NCBI GenBank assembly: GCA_019744775.1
Contig: JAIETZ010000001.1
Coordinates: 1-64,000, forward strand
Direction: 5' to 3'
DNA: 64,000 nucleotides
Origin: Candidatus Obscuribacterales bacterium
GTDB taxonomy: Bacteria; Cyanobacteriota; Vampirovibrionia; Obscuribacterales; Obscuribacteraceae
Shown here one piece after another: positions 35,023 through 42,126 of the stretch. The position numbers and the translations under genes were made by a program. The stretch's first letter is position 1. Each line of letters begins with the position of its first letter. The notes below the pieces were generated by a model, which saw only the letters and a program-made list of their open reading frames with translations, searched no databases and was not told where the DNA came from.

Positions 35023-35042
35023 CCTTTATGATTCCGTCGAAA

Positions 35043-35435
35043 TTACTTGATCTCGACTTTGGCTCCAACAGCTTCAAGCTTTTGCTTGATCTGTTCAGCT
35101 TCTTCCTTCTTAACCTTCTCTTTGAGCGGCTTTGGAGCTGCATCAACGAGGTCCTTAGCTTCTTTCAAGCCGAGGCCGGTTACTTCGCGGACGATCTTCA
35201 GAACTTCAATCTTCTTATCGCCAACGTTAGCCAAGATTGCATCGAAATCGGTGCGCTCTTCAGTTCCACCAGCAGCTCCGCCGCCAGCAGCACCCGGCAT
35301 TACAGCCATTGCCATAGGAGCAGCAGCTGTTACACCGAATTTGTCTTCCATTTTCTTTTTGAGATCTGCAGCTTCGAGCAAGGTCAAAGAACCAATTTGA
35401 TCGAGCAAATCATCAACTGATAGTTTAGTTGCCAT
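35043..35435 (-). CDS. rplL: 50S ribosomal protein L7/L12
   Basis: 130 residues. N-terminal dimerisation helices ([31 protein letters not shown]), the Ala/Gly hinge ([21 protein letters not shown]), and the C-terminal factor-binding domain ([43 protein letters not shown]). It recruits translation GTPases. AGGAG precedes the ATG. Downstream of rplJ; rplK and rplA are not here. Confidence 0.98.
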   Translation of the reverse strand: MATKLSVDDLLDQIGSLTLLEAADLKKKMEDKFGVTAAAPMAMAVMPGAAGGGAAGGTEERTDFDAILANVGDKKIEVLKIVREVTGLGLKEAKDLVDAAPKPLKEKVKKEEAEQIKQKLEAVGAKVEIK

Positions 35436-35484
35436 TGTTTATCTCCTTAGATAAATGTCTTAACGAACGGATTCCCTAATTGCG

Positions 35485-36009
35485 CTAAGCCGCGTTGTTT
35501 TTCTTCGCGACTTCCTCAGACATGACAGCGATATCGCGGATGATCGCCTCTAGCATGCCAGCAATATTTCTGGCGCCAGAATCCAATCCACCCATGATGC
35601 TGGCCAAAAGTTGCTCTCTGGATGGCAACTCGGCAAGGTTTTTGACCTCTTTTTCCGAAATGACATTACCTTCAAGCACCGCACCACGAATCTCACCCTT
35701 CTTCAAATCCTTGATGAAGTTCACTGTGGTTTTTGCAGGAGCAGCTGGATCGTCTAAACCGATCACGAGGGCTGTTGGGCCCTTAGCTAAATCCTTTACC
35801 GAAGCAAACGGACCATCGTTGGATGCGATTTTGATGAGTGTATTCTTCGCGATATGGCATTTGGCATTGTCCTTATCCAACTTGCGGCGGAATTGCTGAA
35901 GCTCAGCCACCGTCAAGCCACTAAGGTCCGTAACAATGATGACTTTGCCATCATTTATTACGTCGCGCAAATCAGAGACGATCTCTTGTTTGCGTACTTT
36001 TGTAGCCAT
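35485..36009 (-). CDS. rplJ: 50S ribosomal protein L10
   Basis: 174 residues; base of the ribosomal stalk that holds L7/L12 dimers. N-terminal rRNA-binding domain KQEIVSDLRDVINDGKVIIVTDLSGLTVAELQQFRRKL, AKNTLIKIA, and the helical tail ASIMGGLDSGARNIAGMLEAIIRDIAVM. GGGGAG seven nt before ATG 36009 fixes the start; an in-frame TTG at 36024 is rejected. Probably autoregulated through the structured leader upstream. Confidence 0.98.
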   Translation of the reverse strand: MATKVRKQEIVSDLRDVINDGKVIIVTDLSGLTVAELQQFRRKLDKDNAKCHIAKNTLIKIASNDGPFASVKDLAKGPTALVIGLDDPAAPAKTTVNFIKDLKKGEIRGAVLEGNVISEKEVKNLAELPSREQLLASIMGGLDSGARNIAGMLEAIIRDIAVMSEEVAKKNNAA

Positions 36010-36024
36010 TTTCAAACTCCCCAA

Positions 36025-36160
36025 TAAAGCAAAAATCCCGGGGTCTTTTCAGCTCCAGGATCACAAATGAGGGAGTTGCCTCCCCTTCGACATTTATCGA
36101 TTTTGTGACCTCAAGCCGGCAGGTCATACGACCTATTACGCTCGGCTCTTACGAGCCTTG
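36025..36160 (-). promoter_or_regulatory. Structured 5' leader of rplJ-rplL (candidate L10 leader)
   Basis: Three short hairpins with 4-nt loops are stacked in the leader: GGCTC/GAGCC (36144-36157), AGGTC/GACCT (36121-36134) and GGGAG/CTCCC (36071-36084), followed by the attenuator-like stem at 36031-36061. L10(L7/L12)4 binds leader RNA of its own mRNA in several phyla. The arrangement fits that scheme, but I could not match it base by base to the known L10-leader consensus. Confidence 0.55.
36031..36061 (-). terminator. Candidate transcription attenuator upstream of rplJ
   Basis: On the minus strand ATCCTGG (36061-36055) pairs with CCGGGAT (36041-36035), including one G-U pair, and TTTTT follows at once. 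It ends 22 nt before the rplJ start codon, so termination here would switch off the operon. Confidence 0.55.
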
Positions 36161-36240
36161 CACCAGACTGTCTTAAGTCCAGAAGGTAATTTTTGCAATT
36201 TCGCCATGCTTCGTCAAGGGAAAACACCGCTGCAGTGAGA

Positions 36241-36246
36241 TATTAT
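36241..36246 (+). promoter_or_regulatory. -10 box TATTAT of the ferredoxin gene
   Basis: TATTAT ends 6 nt before the ATG at 36253 with no ribosome-binding site between; candidate leaderless start. Confidence 0.45.
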
Positions 36247-36252
36247 TAAGCG

Positions 36253-36579
36253 ATGATCGAAATTCCTAATAATCCCTTTAGTAAGCACGTCTTCGTCTGT
36301 GTCACAGGCAAGACCTGCCCGGCACAAGGCTCCGAAGAAGTCCTGGATATCCTGCGGAAGGAAATCAAAGAACGCGGGCTGAAAAGCAAGATACGCATCA
36401 ACAAGGCTGGTTGCTTTGACCAGTGCGGTAACGGTCCTCTAGTCGTCGTCTACCCGGACAACGTCTGGTACGCGCACGTCAAACCATCCGACTGCCACGA
36501 AATAATTGAGTCACATTTGCTCAATGACAAACCGGTTACGAGATTACTCTACGATGGGCGCGGCAAACATCATTTGTAG
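36253..36579 (+). CDS. Thioredoxin-like [2Fe-2S] ferredoxin
   Basis: 108 residues. HVFVCVTGKTCPAQGSEEVLDILRKEI then IRINKAGCFDQCGNGPLVVVYPDNVWYAHVKPSDCHEIIESHL. The Cys pattern (C-x5-C ... GC-x3-C-G) is that of the thioredoxin-fold 2Fe-2S ferredoxins (Shethna-type). These carry electrons in processes ranging from nitrogenase protection to cobalamin metabolism; no partner lies nearby. Cytosolic. Followed by a repeat-rich intergenic region. Confidence 0.9.
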   Translation: MIEIPNNPFSKHVFVCVTGKTCPAQGSEEVLDILRKEIKERGLKSKIRINKAGCFDQCGNGPLVVVYPDNVWYAHVKPSDCHEIIESHLLNDKPVTRLLYDGRGKHHL

Positions 36580-36596
36580 ACTCCAGCTTCGACTTC

Positions 36597-36615
36597 GCTT
36601 GCCATCCGGCACTAC
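36597..36615 (-). repeat. Dispersed 19-bp intergenic repeat, copy 2 (inverted)
   Basis: Reverse complement matches 17 of 19 bases of 15104-15122. It lies 17 nt after the ferredoxin stop, and 29 nt before a REP-like element. Confidence 0.35.
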
Positions 36616-36632
36616 TCGTTCGTTTCGCTAGG

Positions 36633-36668
36633 AAAACATGTTTTGTAGGGGCGCATTGCATGCGCCCG
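36633..36668. repeat. REP-like palindromic repeat, copy 2, with flanking palindrome
   Basis: 36645-36668 is identical to 26916-26939 (24 of 24 bases). Directly before it AAAACATGTTTT (36633-36644) is a perfect 12-bp palindrome not shared by copy 1. The remainder of the gap up to 36853 has a CCACC/GGTGG hairpin near 36750 and a TATAAT at 36838-36843. Confidence 0.75.
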
Positions 36669-36837
36669 CTATCCAAAAGATATCTCTTTGTTAACGCCGC
36701 TTCATCTTAGCACTTTTCATTCTCGACACTTGATATCCAGCCTCAGCCACCACGGGTGGTGAGTTTCCCTTCAGAATTCCCTCCAGCTCTTGATTTCCTG
36801 GGTGAATTGTAATTTGTCACGTCCGAGAATCTAACTA

Positions 36838-36843
36838 TAATTA
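36838..36843 (+). promoter_or_regulatory. -10 box TATAAT of the two-component locus
   Basis: Perfect TATAAT 10 nt before the TTG at 36854 and 31 nt before the ATG at 36875. Likely promoter for the 36854 gene and, by read-through, the response regulator and kinase. Confidence 0.45.
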
Positions 36844-36853
36844 GCGAGGTTGC

Positions 36854-37642
36854 TTGATTACCTGGGACAGACAAATGCTCGACGACTCAATAAGAAAATT
36901 GAGAATGCGCAAAGATGACCCGACAAGAGAGGGGCTTTACGCCAGTCGCTGGGGCATCATCAAAGCCTTGGCTCGCCAGATGGACAAGAAGAGTGGCGAT
37001 CCAACTTGGCAGATACGCCGTGATTCTCTTTCTGAACTAACTGAGCAAATTATCTCAACCTACCAGACTGGTGCTAACTCAGATCGTTCGCATTGGGTTA
37101 GCCAACTGGCTCAAGACAGCGCCTCTTATGTCAGCGACTTACGCAGCGCTCAGAGTAAAAGGGCATCTGAAGAAATAAATCTACAGAAGTTCACTGAGGA
37201 AATGGTGCAAAACGCATTTACTCACCTTCGCACTTATGCCTTCGAATTCAACAACGCTGTCGGTCTGTCAGAGTTGCACGTGACTTGCACTAAACCGGAC
37301 ACGGTGACCGAAGTCACTCGTTACAGCGTTCGTCGCGAACCGATTGAAACGGTATCAAATTATCGAGCACGTATCTCAACTCGCTTTTTTAGTCTTATCG
37401 TACGCGGCAATGAAGGGACAGTTGAGTTTTACTTGATTCCAGTGCAAAAAGTTATCGGCATGAGTCGGACTGAAATAGCCTATAAACCAATTGCCCGCCT
37501 GATGGGTTCCCTTAATGGGTCGCAACCATCCTGGATGATTGGCGACCAAGAACTAGATTCCGAGCGCCTAGAAAACCTACTTTCGGACCTGTTTAAGGAA
37601 CTCATCGAGCATAGCCGTCAATTTATTACGCGCGGGCGATAG
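36854..37642 (+). CDS. Stand-alone copy of the unknown sensor domain (copy A)
   Basis: 262 residues, soluble, no signal or membrane segment. Residues ~110-255 carry the domain also found in the genes at 38309, 39961 and 41039: LRTYAFEFNNAVGLSELHVTCTKP, then TEVTRYSVRREPIETVSNYRARISTRFFSLIVRG, VEFYLIPVQKVIGMS and a last helix ENLLSDLFKELIEHS. A helical N-terminal part contains LTEQIISTYQTGAN-SDRSHWVSQLAQDS, also shared. No known family recognised. Start is a TTG at 36854 behind GAGG; ATG 36875 is an alternative. It lies 49 nt upstream of the response regulator. Confidence 0.8.
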   Translation: MITWDRQMLDDSIRKLRMRKDDPTREGLYASRWGIIKALARQMDKKSGDPTWQIRRDSLSELTEQIISTYQTGANSDRSHWVSQLAQDSASYVSDLRSAQSKRASEEINLQKFTEEMVQNAFTHLRTYAFEFNNAVGLSELHVTCTKPDTVTEVTRYSVRREPIETVSNYRARISTRFFSLIVRGNEGTVEFYLIPVQKVIGMSRTEIAYKPIARLMGSLNGSQPSWMIGDQELDSERLENLLSDLFKELIEHSRQFITRGR

Positions 37643-37691
37643 AAACCAGCTCAGTCAGGGAAGATTTACACTGGAAAAGCCCAGAGTAAAT

Positions 37692-38312
37692 ATGTCAGAA
37701 CCAATTACAGTACTCATCGTTGAGGACCATCAGGTAACGCTTGATGGTTTAAGTATGGGTTTGTCTCGCGAGCCTGATATTAAGGTTGTAGGCGCTGCCT
37801 CAGATTCAAACACCGGGCTTAATATTGCCAAAGACCTGCGCCCGGACATAATTTTGCTCGACTTGCACGTACCGGGAGACACCGGTCCTAAATCAATGGT
37901 GCAGTCTTTTCTTGCTATTCCTGGTTGCCGGGTCATTATCTTTTCCGGAGAAAGCCGCATGGCTTTCATTCAAGTCGTAATGGATTTAGGCGCTTCCGGT
38001 TATTTGCTCAAATCTGAAAGCGTCGCCAAAGTGGCTGAGACAATCAGGCAAGTGATGTCCGGCAAAAAGACTATTCTGTCCAACGAACTTGTCGTCGACA
38101 AAACGAAGCTAACTAAATCAGAAGAAGAGGTGCTTAAGTCCCTTGCCCGCGGCATGAAGTATCAAGACATTGCCGACACACGCAAAACGTCACCTGCCAC
38201 AGTCAGGAAACAATGCGAGTTATTGCTCCTCAAATTAGGACTCACCAGTCGTGAAGAACTTATAGCCTGGGCCGTCAAGAAAGGCTTCGGCAGTCTGGAA
38301 AGCGAAAAATGA
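37692..38312 (+). CDS. NarL/LuxR-family response regulator
   Basis: 206 residues. Receiver domain ~5-120 with acidic pair Glu11-Asp12, phospho-acceptor Asp57 (DIILLDLHVPG), the switch Ser in FSGES and conserved Lys in YLLKSES. Output LuxR-type HTH ~140-200 (LTKSEEEVLKSLARGMKYQDIADTRKTSPATVRKQ). It overlaps the kinase gene by 4 nt (ATGA), so the pair is translationally coupled. Target genes unknown; the downstream paralogue genes are obvious candidates. Confidence 0.95.
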   Translation: MSEPITVLIVEDHQVTLDGLSMGLSREPDIKVVGAASDSNTGLNIAKDLRPDIILLDLHVPGDTGPKSMVQSFLAIPGCRVIIFSGESRMAFIQVVMDLGASGYLLKSESVAKVAETIRQVMSGKKTILSNELVVDKTKLTKSEEEVLKSLARGMKYQDIADTRKTSPATVRKQCELLLLKLGLTSREELIAWAVKKGFGSLESEK

Positions 38313-39739
38313 GTTGGCTTGATAAAGCTCTTTCGAAAATAGGTCTTGCGCCCCCAAGTCCTAGTTACCCTCAAGAAGAAAGAAGAAAGCAGGCTCGCCG
38401 CGCCTCCGATACACCGCAAACAAGAATGAAGTCAATTTGGGAGCATTCGCTGGACGAAATAGCTTCACCGCGTCCACCGGCCGTGGAAAAAGAAAAACCC
38501 ACAGGACTTCGCTCACCGGGAGCAACCAAAGTCTGGTACGACCTCTGGCTTAAAGAGCTAATCAGACTCGTTGCATCTGAAAAGGCGACGGAAAAAGAAG
38601 CTGCGAATCCGGAACTAATCACGCAATCTACAAAGAGCATGATTGTCACCATCTTTGATGCCTTGACCACTTTAATCAGTGAGTTTAACGAAGCAGCCGG
38701 TGTGGCGTCACTAAAAGTGACAGTGACGGAACCGCACAAGGCACAAAACTTCTACCGCTTCCGCATCTCTACAGGCACCTGGAGTCTTACAGCTCGCGGA
38801 CAAGCAGGAACAATAGAGTTCTTTCTCTTACCGGCCGGTGAGCTAATAAACATCTATGAAAATGAAACCTCGCGAAGACTTCGGGCTACCCTGCATTTAA
38901 ATACACAAACTTCTCCATCTTTCTGGAGTGTTAACGGCATGCCTTTGGACGTTCACGAATCCAGAGTGCTTATTAGGAATCTATTTAAAGACTTAGTTGT
39001 GAAGTCATCCAACGAACTTCAATCAAGCACGCAGTCATTGACCCCCGCTGTTGATTTGAGCGGCGACAAAATGAGCCAGATACTTCATGACCTTGCCATG
39101 GAAAAACAAAATCTTGTCCAAAAGATAGTTATCCAACAAGAGGAAGTGCAAAAACGCATTGCTCGAGATCTGCACGACACAGTAATTTCAGATGTGATGA
39201 TGCTCAAGCGATCACTGACTGAGCAATCAATGAATAAGGAAAAGGTGGTCGATACTCTGGACAGCATAAATGGAAAGCTCAGAGAAATTTGCCATGATCT
39301 TGCACCCCGTGACCTAATTGATTGGGGGCTCCAACCTGTAATAGAAGACCTCTTACAAAGGGTTGCCGAACAAACAGGAGCTGATTGTTCATTTAGTTGC
39401 GACTGCCAACTGCCTGAGCTTTCCGAAAGCGTTCAGCTGCATATTTTCCGCATCATCCAAGAATGCCTGAATAATGCAGTTAAATATTCCGATGCCAGCC
39501 GTATCCAGGTTAGAGTCGACAGAATACCCGGACAACTGTCCTTCATTATTGAGGACAACGGCAAAGGCTTTAGCCAAGATGAGGAAAGTGAACCTCAAAC
39601 TTCTAAAGATGGCGGCTTTGGGCTGGGCGGCATGCACGAGAGAATTGACTTAATCCGCTGTTTTTACCCGGCTAGACTGGCTATTGAGTCTCAACCAGGA
39701 GCTGGAACCAGGGCTTCCATCATCCTAGCCATCGGTTGA
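38309..39739 (+). CDS. Cytosolic NarL-type histidine kinase with the unknown sensor domain
   Basis: 476 residues, no transmembrane helix. Residues ~30-50 contain SIWEHSLDEI, matching RWRHSADEI of copy B. Residues ~110-245 are copy D of the locus-specific domain (LKVTVTEPHKA...YRFRISTGTWSLTARGQAGTIEFFLLP). Relative to the stand-alone copies it lacks about 13 residues in the middle. A coiled helix leads to the HisKA_3 dimerisation domain with His289 in RIARDLHDTV. Then the HATPase: N-box QECLNNAVKYS, DNGKGF, GFGLGGMHERI. All catalytic motifs are intact. It should phosphorylate the upstream regulator. Confidence 0.93.
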   Translation: MSWLDKALSKIGLAPPSPSYPQEERRKQARRASDTPQTRMKSIWEHSLDEIASPRPPAVEKEKPTGLRSPGATKVWYDLWLKELIRLVASEKATEKEAANPELITQSTKSMIVTIFDALTTLISEFNEAAGVASLKVTVTEPHKAQNFYRFRISTGTWSLTARGQAGTIEFFLLPAGELINIYENETSRRLRATLHLNTQTSPSFWSVNGMPLDVHESRVLIRNLFKDLVVKSSNELQSSTQSLTPAVDLSGDKMSQILHDLAMEKQNLVQKIVIQQEEVQKRIARDLHDTVISDVMMLKRSLTEQSMNKEKVVDTLDSINGKLREICHDLAPRDLIDWGLQPVIEDLLQRVAEQTGADCSFSCDCQLPELSESVQLHIFRIIQECLNNAVKYSDASRIQVRVDRIPGQLSFIIEDNGKGFSQDEESEPQTSKDGGFGLGGMHERIDLIRCFYPARLAIESQPGAGTRASIILAIG

Positions 39740-39960
39740 AACGCCCGTGCAACTAGCTATAGCCCGGAATTATGAACAAAACGTTAACTAGAGTAGGCTG
39801 TTAGTTTTGCGCCCGGAAAGCCTTGTCCAACATAGCTTTGCTGAATTTTATACGCACTTTCGTTGACTAATTTCGGTGGATTCCTTTGACTCTTGGAAAC
39901 CCTTATAGTGTTCGCAGGTTGAACGCAATGCGGCTTTGACCGCTAAGGGGAGTACGAGAC

Positions 39961-40770
39961 ATGTTAAACATTGGCAAAATAAAATTGGCGCCAACTGCCA
40001 ATCCGGCAAGTAGAGAAGCTTTTTTGGATACGCGTTGGAGACATTCGGCAGACGAAATTAAAAGATACGACAAGGCATCATTTGGTTCAGGCAGCAATCG
40101 TTATTATGATGAAACAGCAGACTTAACTGAACAAATTCTATCGACTTACAATACTTGCGCCAACGGACGACGTTCCGACTGGATGCGTGATCTTGCTCGC
40201 GAATCTATAGAATTCATCGCTGATGTTCGCGGCATGCAGTACAAAGCCGTCAAGAAAGAAACTATCTTCAATCAATCCATAGCTCACATAGTGACCGAGC
40301 TTTATACAATGCTCAGAGCCTATGCCTTCGAGTTTAACCATTCAGTTGGCTGGAATGATTTATACATTACTTGTTCCAAACCCGGTTTTGTAACTGAAGT
40401 TACTCGCTACAACATTTTCCGTGAACCAGTGGAATCAGTTACTAATTTCCGTGCTCGTATGTCCACCCGCAGCTGGAGCGTAGTAATCAGAGGAAGGAAA
40501 AACAAAATAGATGTTCTGCTTATTCCTGTGTACAAGGTAATTGGATTGAGTAAAGCAGAAACCGAATTTCCTCCGATTCTCTCTTTGTCCGGAACACTTA
40601 CTAAAAAACAAGTTCAATGGAGTCTCAACGGTCAACCTCTTCTAGAGGGTCAACTGGAAAACATTGCCATGGAAGTCTTCGCTGCCCTTATCACCAAGAG
40701 CAAGGAAGCCATTCAAAACAACGTTACTCCTGTAGTCGAAGACGACATGGACCAATTAGAATCTGCCTAA
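39961..40770 (+). CDS. Stand-alone copy of the unknown sensor domain (copy B)
   Basis: 269 residues. N-terminal region TRWRHSADEIKRYDKASFG and LTEQILSTYNTCANGRRSDWMRDLARESIEF; core domain LRAYAFEFNHSVGWNDLYITCSKPGFVTEVTRYNIFREPVES then RMSTRSWSVVIRG, IDVLLIPVYKVIGLSKAE and a closing helix. Clearly paralogous to copies A and C. AAGGGGAG 11 nt before the ATG. No enzyme motif; likely ligand binding. Own promoter region of 221 bp upstream (TATAGT near 39905), and a terminator downstream, so it is a separate transcript from the kinase. Confidence 0.8.
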   Translation: MLNIGKIKLAPTANPASREAFLDTRWRHSADEIKRYDKASFGSGSNRYYDETADLTEQILSTYNTCANGRRSDWMRDLARESIEFIADVRGMQYKAVKKETIFNQSIAHIVTELYTMLRAYAFEFNHSVGWNDLYITCSKPGFVTEVTRYNIFREPVESVTNFRARMSTRSWSVVIRGRKNKIDVLLIPVYKVIGLSKAETEFPPILSLSGTLTKKQVQWSLNGQPLLEGQLENIAMEVFAALITKSKEAIQNNVTPVVEDDMDQLESA

Positions 40771-40799
40771 ATCCTCCTCAATAGGCACTAGGAGAGACT

Positions 40800-40827
40800 G
40801 CGGTGAGTAAAATCACCGCCGTTTTTC
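40800..40827 (+). terminator. Intrinsic terminator after copy B
   Basis: GCGGTGA (40800-40806), loop GTAAAA, TCACCGC (40813-40819), then CGTTTTTC. A perfect 7-bp GC-rich stem followed by five T, 30 nt after the stop. Confidence 0.85.
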
Positions 40828-40957
40828 TTCGAATTAGATTAAATCATACGCTCGTGCCACCACTTTTCTTAAATTCCTCACATGCATGAAAGCGCCATTC
40901 CATGCGCCTTTCAGCCTCCTCATACACGATTTAGTGCACGTACTTTTGCGAATTCAC

Positions 40958-40976
40958 ACCGCTTTGACCAAGCGGT
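40958..40976. promoter_or_regulatory. Inverted repeat upstream of copy C
   Basis: ACCGCTT (40958-40964) and AAGCGGT (40970-40976) with centre TGACC, directly followed by TATAAATA. Ahead of copy B a related GCGG-CTTTGA-CCGC lies near 39930-39945; both contain GCTTTGACC. A shared regulator site is possible. Confidence 0.35.
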
Positions 40977-41038
40977 ATAAATATGAGCATGAAGGGATTA
41001 GCTCTCGCAAGCCACTCCCCAAAGAAGGATAAGACATC

Positions 41039-41854
41039 ATGGCAAAGGAAGGATTGAAGCAAACGCTTCGTGCTAACCAAACAATTAACGCAGTTTTTCA
41101 CGACTCAAAATGGCGCGATGAAAAATGCTCAGAAGTATATGACAAAGACGGTCTCTACCGCGGCATTCCTTACACGCACGACTACCGCAGTGCATTAAGA
41201 GAAGAAATATTGGCCAAGCATACGCCAAGCCAAGAAGCTTCTCGCTCGGACTGGATGCGCAGTCTCACTCAGACGTCGCTGTCAATGTTAGCTTCATCAC
41301 GAGGCACTCGCCTGCAGGTTGTTCAACAACAGGCTAAATATGATAATTCAACAGCAGATCTAATAGGCAAAATATTCAGCATTCTTAGAACCTACGCTTA
41401 CCAATATAATCACTCCATTGGTTGGTCGGAGCTTCACGTAACCTGCTCAATTCCAGGATTTGTCACTGAAGTCATGCGCTATAACATTTTGCGCGAAGCA
41501 TCAGAAACTCTAACCTACTTTCGTGCTCGCCTCTCGACCAGCAGCTATAGCTTGGTAATGCGTGGACGCAATCACAAAATCGAAGTATTTCTGATACCGG
41601 TCAGCAAATCAATCGGGCTTACTCAATCTGAAAAGAACTTCAAGCCAATAGTTACATTCACTAGCCGCTTAGAAGGCAACTCCGTAGAATGGTCAATGGA
41701 AGATCAACCTCTTGTTGATGGACATATGGAATTAATTGCCATGGAATTATTCACCATGCTCATTTCTGCAAGCAACGAAAACATGCAGACTTATCAACCG
41801 GCGGCAAAAGCTGCCAGCGACCTGACCAGACTATCGCAAGAGAAGGTGTCATAG
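41039..41854 (+). CDS. Stand-alone copy of the unknown sensor domain (copy C)
   Basis: 271 residues. Core ~110-255: LRTYAYQYNHSIGWSELHVTCSIPGFVTEVMRYNILREASET, then RLSTSSYSLVMRGRNHKIEVFLIPVSKSIGL, and a C-terminal helix MELIAMELFTMLISAS. Closest to copy B. AAGGAT 11 nt before the ATG. No terminator seen directly after it; the 272-bp gap to ileS on the other strand holds no other gene. Function unknown. Confidence 0.8.
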   Translation: MAKEGLKQTLRANQTINAVFHDSKWRDEKCSEVYDKDGLYRGIPYTHDYRSALREEILAKHTPSQEASRSDWMRSLTQTSLSMLASSRGTRLQVVQQQAKYDNSTADLIGKIFSILRTYAYQYNHSIGWSELHVTCSIPGFVTEVMRYNILREASETLTYFRARLSTSSYSLVMRGRNHKIEVFLIPVSKSIGLTQSEKNFKPIVTFTSRLEGNSVEWSMEDQPLVDGHMELIAMELFTMLISASNENMQTYQPAAKAASDLTRLSQEKVS

Positions 41855-42126
41855 TCCCCAAAACGGAAGTGCCGGCAGGAGGTGCCCTCAGGACAATTCG
41901 TCTATTTGAGGCAGCGACCAATCCCGCCGGCTAAATTAGAGTTACCCTAGGCTCTAGCTACTTAAACTAGCACCACCAATGATATAAGACGGTCACTACT
42001 GGTTATAGTTAACGATATCAACACCTAAAAACCCTCGCCAGTATTGGCAAATAGGCTTAAGACCCAAGCGCTTTACCAAAGCAGCAGCAGGTAAAAACTC
42101 TTCACAGGGAGCGTTACAACAGGGCT

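Noticed and set aside
41873-41932. Two GCCGGC hexamers after copy C as terminator arms
   Set aside because: About 50 nt apart, with no continuous stem or T-run.
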